Source: Sterolibacterium denitrificans
GTDB taxonomy: Bacteria > Pseudomonadota > Gammaproteobacteria > Burkholderiales > Rhodocyclaceae
Length of the DNA stretch: 64,000 nucleotides
NCBI RefSeq assembly: GCF_900174485.1
Contig: NZ_LT837803.1
Coordinates: 1,565,305-1,629,304 of the forward strand
Direction: 5' to 3'
The position numbers and the translations under genes were made by a program. How positions within the stretch are numbered: the stretch's first letter is position 1; each line of letters starts with the position of its first letter. Below, one piece after another: positions 19,490 to 30,523 of the stretch. A model generated the notes under the pieces. That model was not told where the DNA came from. It searched no databases and saw nothing but the letters and a program-made list of their open reading frames with translations.

Positions 19490-20240
19490 GCTCTCGTTCT
19501 TTCTCTTTCATCGGTACGGCAGGTTGCAGTTCGGGCGTTCGTTGCCGATTGCGCGCCAGCACGTCGCGCAGCAGCGGCAGGGTCAGGGGGCGTTTGAGTT
19601 CGAGCGAGGCCTGATCGGCTTCGTTGAGCATCCACAATAACGAAGGCAGGTCGCGGCGGCCATGATGCAGAAGGTAGTCGATCAGCGCATCGTCGATGCG
19701 CATGCCGCGCGTCGTTGCGTGGTGCCGCAGCGCCGCGGCTTTTTCGATGTCGCCCAGCGGGTGGATTTCGTAAATCAGCGCGGCGCCGATGCGGGTGCGC
19801 AGGTCTTCGCGCAGTTCCAGCCGCAATGGCGGCCTGTCGCCGGCCAGCAGCAGCGCCAGGCCGACCAGGCGGGCGGCATTGAAGGTGCGGAACAGGGTGA
19901 TCTGGGCGGTTTCGTCGAGCGTATCGACGTCGTCGATGATGATCAGGCTGCCGGGCGGGGCGTTCAGTTCGCCGCCCAGGTCGCTGCCGCGCATGAAGCA
20001 GACGTTGCGTCCGGCAGCCAGGGCGGCTTCCCGGGCGCCGGCAAGCAGGTGGCTGCGGCCGCAACCGGGTTCGCCCCACAGATAGATCTGGTCGAAAGCG
20101 CCCGGATCGCCCAGCGCCCTGATGCGCGCCATGGGCTCGTGGTTGTCGCCGACGATGAAATTGTCCAGCGTCGGCGGGGCGGCCTCGGGGCCGAGGCCGA
20201 GCAGCAGTTGCTGTTGCCGGCGCGGATTCATGTGCATCAT
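19470..20240 (-). CDS. hda: DnaA regulatory inactivator Hda-like AAA+ protein
   Basis: A 256-residue DnaA-related ATPase. It lacks the DnaA DNA-binding domain. Walker A is GEPGCGRSHLL near residue 55 and Walker B LIIIDDVDTL near residue 99; the segment QQQLLLGLG at the N-terminus is the clamp-binding motif that ties Hda to the replication clamp. Hda stimulates DnaA-ATP hydrolysis after initiation. Its ATG overlaps the stop of the permease gene upstream (ATGA). A second start at 20231 is possible. Confidence 0.9.
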   Translation of the reverse strand: MMHMNPRRQQQLLLGLGPEAAPPTLDNFIVGDNHEPMARIRALGDPGAFDQIYLWGEPGCGRSHLLAGAREAALAAGRNVCFMRGSDLGGELNAPPGSLIIIDDVDTLDETAQITLFRTFNAARLVGLALLLAGDRPPLRLELREDLRTRIGAALIYEIHPLGDIEKAAALRHHATTRGMRIDDALIDYLLHHGRRDLPSLLWMLNEADQASLELKRPLTLPLLRDVLARNRQRTPELQPAVPMKEKEREHEPGAV

Positions 20241-21355
20241 GGAGGCAGCTCTTTGTCTTCGCTTTCAGCTTCGCCGCGATAGAGACGGCTGTCGAGATAG
20301 CTTGCGCTGACGTGGCGCAGACCCACCAGCAGAACCGCCGAGGCCGGCAGCGCCAGCAGGATGCCGAAGAAGCCGAAAATCTGGCCGAAGGCGAGCAGGG
20401 CGAAGATCACCGCCAGCGGATGCAGCCCGATGCGTTGCCCAACCAGCCAGGGGGTGAGGACGAAGCTTTCCAGAACCTGGCCGAGGCTATAGACGATGGC
20501 CACGCCGATCAGCGGGCCGATGCCTTCGAATTGCAGCAGGGCGACCAGGATGGCCAGGCCGAGACCGAGGGCAAAGCCGGCATAGGGCACGAAAATCAGC
20601 AGGCCGGTGAGCACGCCGACCGGCAGGGCAAAGTTCACGCCGGCCAGCCACAGTCCCAGGCTGTAATACACCGCCAAGGAGAGCATGACCGACATCTGGC
20701 CATGGAGAAACTCACCCAGCACGGCATCGATTTCGCGGGCGATCCGGCGCGTCTGGGCATGCCAGGGGCGAGGGACGAAGCCGTCGAGACGTTCGAGCAG
20801 GTGATGCCAATCCACCAGCAGATAGAACATCACGATCGGCAGCAGTATCAGCGTGGTGAACATGCCGATCATCGCCATGCCGCCGATTTTCAGGGACTGC
20901 AGCAGTGAGTGCAGGATGTTCTGCACGCTGTCGCGGTTTTCGCTGAGCAGCCGTTTCATGGCGGCGGCATCCATGGCATGCGGCTGGATGCCGAAATGCT
21001 GCTGCAGCCAGGGCATGGCCCGTTCGTTCCACAGCGCAACGAGTGCGGGCAGGCGATCCATCATCTGCTGGCCTTCTTCGCGGATCAGCGGCAGCAGGAT
21101 CAATCCCAGCAGCATCAGGAGCGTAGCCAGCAGCAGGATCACCAGCAGGGCGCCCGCCGTGCGCGGGATGCGATGGCGCGCCAGGCGATCGACCAGCGGC
21201 GCGCAGATATAGGCGAAGATGCCCGCCAGCAGGAATGGCGTCAGGATGGGACTGAGCAGATACAGCAGCCACAGCAGGGCCAGTCCGCAGGCACTCCAGA
21301 GCAGGGTCTGCAGACGGTCGGCGTGGTTGTCGGGGCGTATTTCCATGCGGTCCAT
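20237..21355 (-). CDS. AI-2E family transporter / PerM-like permease
   Basis: A 372-residue inner-membrane protein with about eight membrane helices, starting with LLWSACGLALLWLLYLLSPIL near residue 18 and including the central PVGVLTGLLIFVPYAGFALG stretch typical of the AI-2E exporter/PerM family. Family members move small molecules or ions; a specific substrate cannot be given. It sits between purM (divergent) and hda (overlapping), a conserved arrangement in beta- and gammaproteobacteria. Starts at M1 or M4 are both possible. Confidence 0.88.
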   Translation of the reverse strand: MDRMEIRPDNHADRLQTLLWSACGLALLWLLYLLSPILTPFLLAGIFAYICAPLVDRLARHRIPRTAGALLVILLLATLLMLLGLILLPLIREEGQQMMDRLPALVALWNERAMPWLQQHFGIQPHAMDAAAMKRLLSENRDSVQNILHSLLQSLKIGGMAMIGMFTTLILLPIVMFYLLVDWHHLLERLDGFVPRPWHAQTRRIAREIDAVLGEFLHGQMSVMLSLAVYYSLGLWLAGVNFALPVGVLTGLLIFVPYAGFALGLGLAILVALLQFEGIGPLIGVAIVYSLGQVLESFVLTPWLVGQRIGLHPLAVIFALLAFGQIFGFFGILLALPASAVLLVGLRHVSASYLDSRLYRGEAESEDKELPP

Positions 21356-21531
21356 GCGGATGGCGATTATGAAAGTACTCGTTCCGTTCGGGTGCAGGGC
21401 ACGCCCTGAACATTTCCGGTAAAATTTGCGGCTCGATTTTTGGCTTGTGGCAAGCGCACCAGGATCAGGCCATTACCATCAAGCATCAAGCCGCTACTTT
21501 AGCCGCCAGCCCGCAGGAACTCAACTTGAGC

Positions 21532-22587
21532 ATGACAAATTCCCCCTCTTCCTCTTCTCTGACCTATCGCGATGCGGGCGTCGATATCGACGCCGGCGAT
21601 GCGCTCGTCGAACGCATCAAGCCGTTTGCCAAACGCACCATGCGGCCGGAAGTGCTCGGCGGCATCGGCGGCTTTGGCGCCTTGTTCGAAATGTCGAAGA
21701 AATACCGCGAGCCGGTGCTGGTTTCCGGCACGGATGGCGTCGGTACCAAGCTCAAGCTTGCCTTCCAGTTGAACCGTCACGACACCGTCGGTCAGGATCT
21801 GGTGGCGATGAGCGTCAATGACATCCTGGTGCTGGGCGCCGAGCCGCTGTTCTTCCTCGATTACTTCGCCTGTGGCCGGCTGGATGTGGATGTCGCCGCC
21901 AGTGTCATTCAAGGCATTGCCAAGGGCTGCGAGCTCGCCGGTTGCGCGCTGATCGGCGGCGAAACTGCCGAAATGCCGAGCATGTATCCGGACGGTGAAT
22001 ACGACCTCGCCGGCTTCGCCGTTGGCGCCGTCGAGAAGTCGCAGATCATCGACGGCAAGCGCATCGTGCCGGGCGACATGGTGCTGGGCCTGGCTTCCAG
22101 CGGTGCGCATTCCAACGGCTATTCGTTGATCCGCAGGATCATCGAACGCGCGCAGCCCGACATGGCCGCCGATTTCCACGGTCGTCCGTTCGGCGATGCG
22201 GTCATGGCGCCGACGCGCATCTACGTGAAGCCGTTGCTGGCGCTGATGCAGCAGTTCGGCGAGGGCGGCGTGAAGGGCATGGCGCACATCACCGGCGGCG
22301 GTTTGACCGAGAACGTGCCGCGCATCCTCGGCGATCATCTCACCGCGACGCTCGACCGCAACGGCTGGCCGTTGCCGCCGCTGTTCCAGTGGCTGCAGCG
22401 CGAAGGCCAGGTCGCCGACGCCGAGATGCACCGCGTCTTCAATTGCGGCATCGGCATGGCCGTCATCGTTGCCGCCGAACACCGGCAACGCGCCAGCGAG
22501 ATTCTCCAGGCGCAGGGCGAAACGGTCTACACCATCGGCCGCATCGAAGCGCGCCAGCCGGGTCAGGCGCAGACGACGGTCGTTTGA
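21532..22587 (+). CDS. purM: Phosphoribosylformylglycinamidine cyclo-ligase (AIR synthetase)
   Basis: Fifth step of purine synthesis: ATP-dependent ring closure to aminoimidazole ribotide. 351 residues. Recognised by [17 protein letters not shown] at the start, [25 protein letters not shown] with the phosphate-binding Gly/Asp cluster, [27 protein letters not shown] and [13 protein letters not shown]. The ATG at 21532 is chosen because the conserved region begins ten residues later; an earlier ATG at 21445 would add 29 unconserved residues. A -10-like TAAAAT lies at 21420-21425. The gene is divergent from the PerM-like gene. Confidence 0.96.
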   Translation: MTNSPSSSSLTYRDAGVDIDAGDALVERIKPFAKRTMRPEVLGGIGGFGALFEMSKKYREPVLVSGTDGVGTKLKLAFQLNRHDTVGQDLVAMSVNDILVLGAEPLFFLDYFACGRLDVDVAASVIQGIAKGCELAGCALIGGETAEMPSMYPDGEYDLAGFAVGAVEKSQIIDGKRIVPGDMVLGLASSGAHSNGYSLIRRIIERAQPDMAADFHGRPFGDAVMAPTRIYVKPLLALMQQFGEGGVKGMAHITGGGLTENVPRILGDHLTATLDRNGWPLPPLFQWLQREGQVADAEMHRVFNCGIGMAVIVAAEHRQRASEILQAQGETVYTIGRIEARQPGQAQTTVV

Positions 22588-22642
22588 GGCTGAGACTGAA
22601 GCGTTCAGTTATTCCGTCATTCAGCCGCTTCGGCTCCGCGCT

Positions 22643-23215
22643 TCAGTAGATGAAGGGAATCAGCCGCCAGGTGCGCTGCGCATAGGTGGCGTAGGCCGCG
22701 CCCAATCCGGCATGCAGCGCCCGTTCTTCGACGGTGATGCGCCAGAGCAGGACGGCGGTTGAAGGCAGCAGGATGATCAGCAGCCCAACCCAGTTGGCCA
22801 GACACAGGCCCAGCCCCAGACTGATCAGCAGCACGCCGGTGTAGGAAGGATGCCTCAGCCAGCGGTAGGGGCCGCTATCGACCACCCGGTGATCATCGGC
22901 GATGGCAACGTTGACGGTAAAGAAACGGCCCAGATGCACGATCGCATGAATCCGCAGCAGGATGCCGGCGAGCAGCACGGCGATGCCGATGCCGTGGTGT
23001 GCCTGGAAGAAAGCCATGTTGGCAAAATCCAGACGCCGCTCCAGCAGGAGCGCGATGCCGATCGAAATCGAATTGATCAGCCAGATCAGGCGCAGCGTGC
23101 CTTGATCCGCACTGACCGTCTCGTGGCCGGCCCGCCGCTTGAGCGCCAATGCCAGTTCGGCTGTGCCATACAGCAGGACGACCAGATAGGCGTGATAGGT
23201 GATGTGGAAGGGCAT
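22643..23215 (-). CDS. Isoprenylcysteine carboxyl methyltransferase-like membrane protein
   Basis: A 190-residue protein with about five membrane helices and the signature GPYRWLRHPSYTGVLLISLG near residue 115, followed by a C-terminal EERALHAGLGAAYATYAQRT segment, as in the ICMT/phospholipid methyltransferase superfamily. These motifs bind S-adenosylmethionine in the membrane; the bacterial substrate is usually unknown. AAAGGA lies eight bases before the start. It converges with purM. Confidence 0.85.
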   Translation of the reverse strand: MPFHITYHAYLVVLLYGTAELALALKRRAGHETVSADQGTLRLIWLINSISIGIALLLERRLDFANMAFFQAHHGIGIAVLLAGILLRIHAIVHLGRFFTVNVAIADDHRVVDSGPYRWLRHPSYTGVLLISLGLGLCLANWVGLLIILLPSTAVLLWRITVEERALHAGLGAAYATYAQRTWRLIPFIY

Positions 23216-23363
23216 GGGGCATCCTTTGGTCGGGTGGCAAAAATTATGGCGTCATTCTACGAGGCAGCGAGGCAGGACGGGCGGTATGTTGAATGTGCTG
23301 TGTTCTGAATGCGGCAGCGCTCGTCATGCCGGATAAACCGGCCTGTCGCGTTAAAATGTCGGG

Positions 23364-23831
23364 ATGAGCGCGATCTGGAAACCCCATGTCACCGTAGCCG
23401 CCGTGATCGAGCGCGACGGCCGTTTTTTGCTGGTCGAGGAAGAGGTCGGCGACGGCGCGGGCGGCGTGGTGGTTCGCTACAACCAGCCGGCCGGTCATCT
23501 GGATACCGGCGAGTCCCTGCTGCAGGCCTGCGCGCGTGAGACGCTGGAAGAGACGGCCTGGCATTTTCGGCCGCAAGCGCTGGTGGGCATCTATCAATGG
23601 CCGTCCGCGCAGCGCGATCTGACCTATCTGCGTTTCGCCTATTGCGGCGAACTGGGAACGGAAGAAGCCGGGCGGCCTCTCGATGCGGGCATATTGCGCG
23701 CGCTCTGGCTGACGCTGGAGGAAATCCAGGCGTTGGCCGCGCAACACCGCAGCCCGCTGATACTGCAATGTATCCGCGATTATCTTGCGGGGAATCGTTA
23801 TCCACTCGATCTGGTGAAGCATTATGACTAA
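23364..23831 (+). CDS. Nudix hydrolase, NudJ-like
   Basis: A 155-residue Nudix phosphohydrolase. The Nudix box reads [20 protein letters not shown] at about residues 44-63, with the metal-binding RExxEE core; the Gly usually found after it is Ala (ETAW), as in NudJ-like enzymes. NudJ removes phosphates from thiamin and nucleoside di/triphosphates. The gene overlaps mnmA by eight bases, as in many proteobacteria where nudJ and mnmA are neighbours. A TAAAAT at 23352-23357 lies only six bases before the ATG. Confidence 0.9.
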   Translation: MSAIWKPHVTVAAVIERDGRFLLVEEEVGDGAGGVVVRYNQPAGHLDTGESLLQACARETLEETAWHFRPQALVGIYQWPSAQRDLTYLRFAYCGELGTEEAGRPLDAGILRALWLTLEEIQALAAQHRSPLILQCIRDYLAGNRYPLDLVKHYD

Positions 23832-24918
23832 GCGCAGCGTCATCGTCGGTATGTCCGGCGGCGTCGATTCTTCCGTGGCCGCCTTGCTGCTCAAGCAGCA
23901 GGGCTGGCAGGTGACCGGCCTGTTCATGAAGAATTGGGAGGATGATGACGATGAGGAATACTGCTCGTCGCGTCAGGATCTGGTCGATGCGGCATCCGTC
24001 TGCGACGTCATCGGTATCGATCTGGAAGTGGTGAATTTCTCCGCCGAATACAAGGAGCGGGTGTTTGCCGAATTCCTGCGCGAGTACCAGGCCGGACGCA
24101 CGCCCAATCCGGACGTGCTGTGCAATGCCGAAATCAAGTTCAAGGCTTTTCTCGACCATGCCGTGAAACTCGGCGCCGAGCGGATTGCCACCGGCCACTA
24201 CGCCCAGGTGCGTCATTTCCTGGGCGACTGGCAGCTTCTCAAGGGCGAGGATGGCACCAAGGATCAAAGCTACTTTCTGCATCGCCTGAACCAGCAGCAA
24301 CTGGAAAAGACGCTGTTTCCCATCGGCCACCTCTACAAGCGCGAAGTGCGCAAGATGGCCGAGGAAGCCGGGCTGCACAATTTTGCCAGGAAGGATTCCA
24401 CCGGCATCTGCTTCATCGGCGAGCGGCCGTTCCGCGAATTCCTCGGCCGTTACCTGCTCGGTCAACCCGGCGAGATCCGCACGCTGGAAGACGACAAGGT
24501 GATCGGCCGCCATGAGGGCCTGATCTATCACACCATCGGCCAGCGCAAGGGGCTGCACATCGGTGGCCTCAAGGGCAATGCCGACGAGGCGGGGGATCAC
24601 GAGGCCTGGTACGTCGCCGCCAAGGACATGGCGCGCAATGTGCTGCTGGTGGTGCAGGGGCGCGATCATCCGGCCTTGCTCAAGGACCGCCTGGTGGCGC
24701 GCGATCTGTCCTGGGTCAGCGGGCGTCTGCCGCACACTCACTGGGTATATACGGCGAAGACCCGCTACCGTCAGCCGGATGCGCCGTGCGAGGTCGATGC
24801 GGTCGATGCCGAGTCCTGCGAAATCGCTTTTGCCGCGCCGCAATGGGCGGTGACGCCGGGGCAGAGCGTGGTGCTCTACGAATCGAAGGTATGCCTGGGC
24901 GGCGGCGTGATCGCCTGA
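23824..24918 (+). CDS. mnmA: tRNA-specific 2-thiouridylase
   Basis: Puts sulfur on U34 of tRNAs for Glu, Gln and Lys. 364 residues. The PP-loop is [16 protein letters not shown] at residues 8-23; the catalytic cysteines are in [12 protein letters not shown] (near residue 102) and [10 protein letters not shown] (near residue 200); the C-terminal beta barrel follows. It is translated from within the last codons of the Nudix gene. Its stop is only three bases from the stop of the convergent glutathione transferase gene, leaving no room for a terminator. Confidence 0.96.
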   Translation: MTKRSVIVGMSGGVDSSVAALLLKQQGWQVTGLFMKNWEDDDDEEYCSSRQDLVDAASVCDVIGIDLEVVNFSAEYKERVFAEFLREYQAGRTPNPDVLCNAEIKFKAFLDHAVKLGAERIATGHYAQVRHFLGDWQLLKGEDGTKDQSYFLHRLNQQQLEKTLFPIGHLYKREVRKMAEEAGLHNFARKDSTGICFIGERPFREFLGRYLLGQPGEIRTLEDDKVIGRHEGLIYHTIGQRKGLHIGGLKGNADEAGDHEAWYVAAKDMARNVLLVVQGRDHPALLKDRLVARDLSWVSGRLPHTHWVYTAKTRYRQPDAPCEVDAVDAESCEIAFAAPQWAVTPGQSVVLYESKVCLGGGVIA

Positions 24919-24921
24919 GGC

Positions 24922-25530
24922 TCAATCGTGCGGCACGCTCTCGGCGAAGGAGGGCCGCTGCATCAGCCGGTCGTAGTGTCTGGCAAGCGCGCCGTGCTTG
25001 CCGCGCCAGTCGATGTCGGGGTGGCGGAAACTGATGTAGCCCAGCGCACTGCCGGCGGCGACGTCGGCCAGGCTGAGGCCGTTGCCGTGGCACCAGGCGT
25101 TTTCGCCGAGATCATCGTCCATGACCTGCAGACCGGCGATCATTTTGCTGCGCTGGCGTTCGATCCATGCGGGGCTGCGCTCGCCGTCGGGACGGCGCGA
25201 CTCCAGCAGGGCATTCGCTGCCGCATCGGCAATGCCGTCGGCGAGCGCTTCCCAGCGCTTGACGCTGATTCGTTCGCGTCCGCCGGAGGGAATCAGACGC
25301 TTGTTCGGCGAAAGCGTGTCGAGATATTCGACGATGACGCGCGAGTCGTAGAGCGTGCTTTCATCGTCCAGGAGGAGCACCGGCACCTTGCCCAGCGGGT
25401 TGTGGTCTGCAATGCTGTTGCCCTCAATCCAGGGTGAATCGACGACGAACTCGCACTCGATCTTTTTTTCGGCGAGCACGATGCGTACCTTGCGAACGTA
25501 GGGACTGGTCAGGGAACCAAGCAGTTTCAT
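24922..25530 (-). CDS. Glutathione S-transferase family protein
   Basis: A 202-residue cytosolic GST. The N-terminal thioredoxin fold starts MKLLGSLTSPYVRKVRI with the probable active-site Ser, continues to GKVPVLLLDDESTLYDSRVI with the cis-Pro and the glutathione-binding Asp-Ser pair, and is followed by an all-helical domain containing SLADVAAGSALGYI. The ATG at 25530 gives the standard N-terminus. Closest in look to the YibF/stringent-starvation-like group; substrate unknown. Confidence 0.88.
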   Translation of the reverse strand: MKLLGSLTSPYVRKVRIVLAEKKIECEFVVDSPWIEGNSIADHNPLGKVPVLLLDDESTLYDSRVIVEYLDTLSPNKRLIPSGGRERISVKRWEALADGIADAAANALLESRRPDGERSPAWIERQRSKMIAGLQVMDDDLGENAWCHGNGLSLADVAAGSALGYISFRHPDIDWRGKHGALARHYDRLMQRPSFAESVPHD

Positions 25531-25693
25531 GTGGCGCAATCAACAATCAAACGATAAAAACGATCAGCATCTGCGGGCGTGGATCATGGGCGGCTGATTA
25601 TCGCCCATCGTCCGATCGCCTTCAAGGAAGGCAGGTGAATGTTAAAATGCCCGGCTGTTTGCTTGCGCCAATCGGCCAGGCGATTTTCATTGA

Positions 25694-27070
<1,377 letters not shown>

Positions 27071-27080
27071 AGGAAGCTGA

Positions 27081-27410
27081 ATGAGCTTCGCCAACAATCT
27101 CAAGCAATTGCCGAAGGTTTCCCATCTTGCTGCGTTGCAACTGGTGGATGCAGAGGGCAGCGTCGTGGCCACCATCGAAAACAAGCCCGGCCAGGCCGGC
27201 TCGCTGGCGGTTTATAACCACCTGGGGCAGTTGTTCGGCGCGATCACTGCCGATGCGGCGAGAAAGGGGCTGGAATTGTATGCCGAGCACGTCGAGGAGG
27301 CGCGCGCGCATCCGGGCAGGCATCCGCATATCGACCGTCTACTCAAGCTGGTCGAGGCGCCGCAGCCGCAAACCCTGCGGGTGAAGCATCAATTTGCGCT
27401 GGATGAATGA
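27081..27410 (+). CDS. Conserved hypothetical protein, DUF2322-like
   Basis: A 109-residue cytoplasmic protein without membrane helices. It starts MSFANNLKQLPKVSHLAALQ and has the segment NKPGQAGSLAVYNHLGQLFG near residue 35 and AEHVEEARAHPGRHPHIDRL near residue 70. This pattern resembles the DUF2322 family, judged from memory. No function is known. GAAGG lies nine bases before the ATG; the gene follows purB closely and ends before a strong bidirectional terminator. Confidence 0.75.
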   Translation: MSFANNLKQLPKVSHLAALQLVDAEGSVVATIENKPGQAGSLAVYNHLGQLFGAITADAARKGLELYAEHVEEARAHPGRHPHIDRLLKLVEAPQPQTLRVKHQFALDE

Positions 27411-27457
27411 GCGAGGCTGGCAGACCGCGCCGTCAGGAAAAGGGTAATACGGAAACG

Positions 27458-27487
27458 AAAAAAACCGCACCTGGGTGCGGTTTTTTT
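27458..27487. terminator. Bidirectional intrinsic terminator between the purB unit and rpmG
   Basis: Seven A's, CCGCAC, a CTGG loop, GTGCGG and seven T's form a 13-bp stem whose outer part supplies a T run on both strands. It lies between convergent genes and can stop transcription from either side. Confidence 0.9.
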
Positions 27488-27509
27488 CAGAACGGATACC
27501 GGCTTGTGC

Positions 27510-27677
27510 TTACTTCAGCTTGGTTTCCTTGTAGGCGACATGCTTGCGAGCCTTGGGATCGAATTTCATGATCTCCATCTTTTCGGGCATGTTGCGCTTG
27601 TTCTTGGTGGTCGTGTAGAAATGGCCGGTGCCGGCCGTGGATTCGAGCTTGATTTTTTCGCGGGCGCCTTTGGCCAT
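27510..27677 (-). CDS. rpmG: 50S ribosomal protein L33
   Basis: A 55-residue ribosomal protein. The sequence starts [20 protein letters not shown] and ends [11 protein letters not shown], as in the cysteine-free L33 of proteobacteria (the zinc-binding CxxC pairs of other L33 forms are absent). A ribosome site GGAG lies just upstream. It follows rpmB by 39 bases, the standard rpmB-rpmG pair. Confidence 0.97.
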   Translation of the reverse strand: MAKGAREKIKLESTAGTGHFYTTTKNKRNMPEKMEIMKFDPKARKHVAYKETKLK

Positions 27678-27716
27678 GATCTTCTCCGGTCAGTATCTTG
27701 GTGACGTGTTCAGCGC

Positions 27717-27953
27717 TCAGGCGGTTTCGCCACGGCTGCGCAAATTGGCAAGGACGGCCTCGATGCCGTTCTTGTCGATGGTGCGCAGGCCGGCGTTCGA
27801 GACGCGCAGACGCACCCAGCGGTTTTCGCTCTCGACCCAGAACTTGCGGTACTGCAGGTTCGGCAGGAAACGGCGCTTGGTTTTGTTGTTGGCGTGGGAA
27901 ACGTGGTTTCCGACCATCGGGGCCTTGCCCGTTACTTGGCATACGCGGGACAT
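27717..27953 (-). CDS. rpmB: 50S ribosomal protein L28
   Basis: A 78-residue ribosomal protein with the standard start [20 protein letters not shown] and the basic core [19 protein letters not shown]. The ATG at 27953 fits the known N-terminus, with GGAG at a proper distance; longer readings only add leader sequence. It is transcribed from a strong promoter at 27992-28021 together with rpmG. Confidence 0.97.
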   Translation of the reverse strand: MSRVCQVTGKAPMVGNHVSHANNKTKRRFLPNLQYRKFWVESENRWVRLRVSNAGLRTIDKNGIEAVLANLRSRGETA

Positions 27954-27991
27954 TTGTTTGCTCCAGGGTTCTGTGTTCTGCAAAGCACGCC

Positions 27992-28021
27992 ATTATACCG
28001 GAGCCTTGAGGAAATGTTCAA
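27992..28021 (-). promoter_or_regulatory. Sigma-70 promoter of rpmB-rpmG
   Basis: On the minus strand, TTGAAC (28021-28016) and a perfect TATAAT (27997-27992) are separated by 18 bases. Transcription would begin near 27985, leaving a leader of about 32 bases before rpmB. Confidence 0.75.
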
Positions 28022-28070
28022 GAAAATAATGGGTAAGGCGTGAGGCGTGAGACGAAGGGGCGAACTGGCG

Positions 28071-28748
28071 TTACAGCAAGCCTTTTTCGGCGAATGACAG
28101 GGGGGCGGCATTGCCGGCGACGATGAAATGGTCGAGCAGCCTGACGTCGATGAGCCCCAGGGCCTGTTTCAGCGTCGAGGTCAGCATTTCATCGGCGCGC
28201 GAGGGCTCGGTGATGCCCGAAGGGTGGTTGTGGGCAAAAATCACGGCAGCGGCATTGTGGCGCAGGGCTTGATTGACGACTTCGCGCGGATAGACGCTGG
28301 TCTGGGTGAGGGTGCCGCGAAACAGCTCTTCATTGGCGATGAGCTGGTTCTGCGCGTCGAGCCAGATGGCGACGAAGCATTCATGACGCAGGTGCGCCAG
28401 ATGCAGGCGCAGCCAGTCGCGTACGGCGCCGGGTGTGGAAAGCAGGTCGCCATGCTGGAGTTCCTCGCGCAGCGCGCGGCGCGCCATTTCGAGAACGGCC
28501 TGGAGTTGCGCGTACTTTGCCGTGCCCATGCCGGGGATGCTGGCAAATTCGCTGACCGAGGCATTGCCCAGGCGGGTGAGGGAGCCGAAGTGGGCGAGCA
28601 GATCGCGCGCCAGGTCGACAGCGCTTTTGCCGCGTACGCCGATGCGCAAGAAGATGGCCAGCAGTTCAGCATCGGAGAGGGCGGCCGTGCCGTTCTGCAG
28701 CAAACGTTCACGGGGGCGCTCATGTTCAGGCCAGTCGGTAATCGCCAT
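28071..28748 (-). CDS. radC: RadC family protein (JAMM metalloprotease fold)
   Basis: 225 residues. An N-terminal helix-hairpin-helix part ([15 protein letters not shown] and [15 protein letters not shown]) is followed by a JAMM/MPN domain with the metal-binding motif [14 protein letters not shown] near residue 174. Historically called a DNA repair protein, but the role of RadC is unclear. It is divergent from coaBC across 55 bases that contain a TAGAAT -10-like box for coaBC. Confidence 0.93.
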   Translation of the reverse strand: MAITDWPEHERPRERLLQNGTAALSDAELLAIFLRIGVRGKSAVDLARDLLAHFGSLTRLGNASVSEFASIPGMGTAKYAQLQAVLEMARRALREELQHGDLLSTPGAVRDWLRLHLAHLRHECFVAIWLDAQNQLIANEELFRGTLTQTSVYPREVVNQALRHNAAAVIFAHNHPSGITEPSRADEMLTSTLKQALGLIDVRLLDHFIVAGNAAPLSFAEKGLL

Positions 28749-28803
28749 AAGTTAGAATGGTCCGCTATTCATCTCTGTTTATTCGTTTGGGATTTTACAC
28801 GGC

Positions 28804-30000
28804 ATGAATGAATTGTCCGGCAAAACCATACTGCTCGGCGTTACGGGGGGCGTTGCAGCCTACAAGGCCGCCGAGCTGGCGCGTCTTCTGGTCAAGGCCG
28901 GGGCCCAGGTTGACGTCGTGTTGACCGAAGCCGGGGCGCGCTTCGTCGGCGCGACCACCTTCCAGGCCCTGACCGGCCGCCCGGTCTGGAGCGATCTGTG
29001 GGATGCGCGGCAGCAGCGCGGCATGGGGCATATCGACCTGACGCGCGGCGCCGATGCGATCCTGCTTGCGCCGGCGAGCGCAGATTTCCTGGCCAAGCTT
29101 GTCCAGGGGCGTGCCGACGATTTGCTGTCCACGCTCTGTCTGGCGCGTGATTGCCCCTTATTGGCCGCGCCGGCGATGAATCGCCAGATGTGGGAGAATC
29201 CGGCCACCCGGCGCAACGTCAGGCAATTGCTTGACGATGGCGTGCGACTGCTCGGCCCGGCTTGCGGCGAGCAGGCCTGTGGCGAAGTCGGTCTCGGCCG
29301 CATGCTGGAGCCGCAGGAATTGTTTGACGAACTGACGGCTTTTTTCCAGCCGAAATTGCTGGCAGGACGCCGCGTGCTGCTGACGGCAGGACCGACCTTC
29401 GAGCCGCTCGATCCGGTGCGCGGGCTGACCAATTCGAGTTCGGGCAAGATGGGCTTTGCCCTGGCGCGCGCTTGTGCCGAAGCCGGCGCCGAGGTGACGC
29501 TGGTGGCCGGTCCGGTCAGCTTGCCGACGCCAGCCGCCGTAACGCGCATCGACGTACAAACTGCGCTGGAAATGCGTGCGGCGGTGCTGAAGTCGGTTGC
29601 CGCAGCGGATATTTTTATCGGGGTTGCCGCCGTGGCCGATTACCGTCCGGTGCAGGCGTCCGAACACAAAATCAAGAAGACGGCTGTCGGCAGTGCATTG
29701 ACCATCGAAGTGACGGCGAATCCCGATATCCTGGCCGAGGTTGCAAGCTTGCCGGCCGCGCCTTTCTGTGTCGGTTTTGCCGCCGAGAGTCAGAATCTCG
29801 CCGACTATGCCGAAAGCAAGCGGCTGGCAAAAAAGCTGCCGCTGGTGGTCGGCAATCTGGTGCAGGATGGCCTGGGGAGCGACGGCAATTCCGTGATCCT
29901 GTTCGATGATGCCGGCCAACACAAGCTGACACCGGGCCCGAAAATGGAAATTGCGCGCGGTATCGTCGCCCATATTGCCAACATGCTGGAGCAGGACTGA
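28804..30000 (+). CDS. coaBC: Bifunctional phosphopantothenoylcysteine decarboxylase/synthetase
   Basis: Two consecutive steps of coenzyme A synthesis. 398 residues. The N-terminal flavoprotein decarboxylase has [16 protein letters not shown], the active-site His in [11 protein letters not shown] near residue 75, PAMNRQMW near residue 120 and the catalytic Cys loop [15 protein letters not shown]. The C-terminal CTP-dependent synthetase starts near residue 185 with [19 protein letters not shown]. The stop overlaps the dut start (TGATG). Its substrate comes from the panBCD products encoded near 15 kb. Confidence 0.96.
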   Translation: MNELSGKTILLGVTGGVAAYKAAELARLLVKAGAQVDVVLTEAGARFVGATTFQALTGRPVWSDLWDARQQRGMGHIDLTRGADAILLAPASADFLAKLVQGRADDLLSTLCLARDCPLLAAPAMNRQMWENPATRRNVRQLLDDGVRLLGPACGEQACGEVGLGRMLEPQELFDELTAFFQPKLLAGRRVLLTAGPTFEPLDPVRGLTNSSSGKMGFALARACAEAGAEVTLVAGPVSLPTPAAVTRIDVQTALEMRAAVLKSVAAADIFIGVAAVADYRPVQASEHKIKKTAVGSALTIEVTANPDILAEVASLPAAPFCVGFAAESQNLADYAESKRLAKKLPLVVGNLVQDGLGSDGNSVILFDDAGQHKLTPGPKMEIARGIVAHIANMLEQD

Positions 30001-30470
30001 TGCATACCATCGATATCAAGATACTCGATCCCCGGCTCAAGAATGCCGCTGGCGAGGCCGGCGAATTCGCTCCGCAATATGCCACTCCTGGCGCGGCCGG
30101 CCTGGATCTGCGCGCCTGCATCGACGCGCCGCTGGTGATTCAGCCCGGCACGACGCACCTTGTGCCGTCGGGTATCGCCATTCACCTGGCCGATCCCGGC
30201 CTGGCCGCCATGATCCTGCCGCGCTCGGGGCTGGGTCACAAGCATGGCATCGTGCTGGGCAATCTGGTCGGCTTGATCGATTCCGATTATCAAGGGCAGA
30301 TCTTCGTTTCCACCTGGAATCGCGGCAAGGAAGCCTTCACGCTGAATCCACTCGAACGCCTGGCGCAACTGGTAGTTGTGCCGGTGCTGCAGGTGGGATT
30401 CAACGTCGTCGAAGATTTTGAGGCCAGCCAGCGCGGTGCTGGTGGCTTTGGCAGTACCGGCAAGGGATGA
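30000..30470 (+). CDS. dut: dUTP diphosphatase
   Basis: Hydrolyses dUTP to dUMP, keeping uracil out of DNA. 156 residues, trimeric dUTPase type. The five motifs are seen: AGLDLRAC (1), [10 protein letters not shown] (2), [11 protein letters not shown] (3), [10 protein letters not shown] (4) and the glycine-rich [12 protein letters not shown] tail (5). coaBC-dut adjacency is conserved in proteobacteria; the one-base overlap suggests coupled translation. Confidence 0.96.
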   Translation: MHTIDIKILDPRLKNAAGEAGEFAPQYATPGAAGLDLRACIDAPLVIQPGTTHLVPSGIAIHLADPGLAAMILPRSGLGHKHGIVLGNLVGLIDSDYQGQIFVSTWNRGKEAFTLNPLERLAQLVVVPVLQVGFNVVEDFEASQRGAGGFGSTGKG

Positions 30471-30523
30471 TCTGCATCCAAACGCTACACCTCTGAATTC
30501 AGAGAGAGCACGGAGAACCGCAT

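Noticed and set aside
23389-24843. 484-codon open frame on the minus strand
   Set aside because: Antisense to the Nudix and mnmA genes, with no recognisable motifs.
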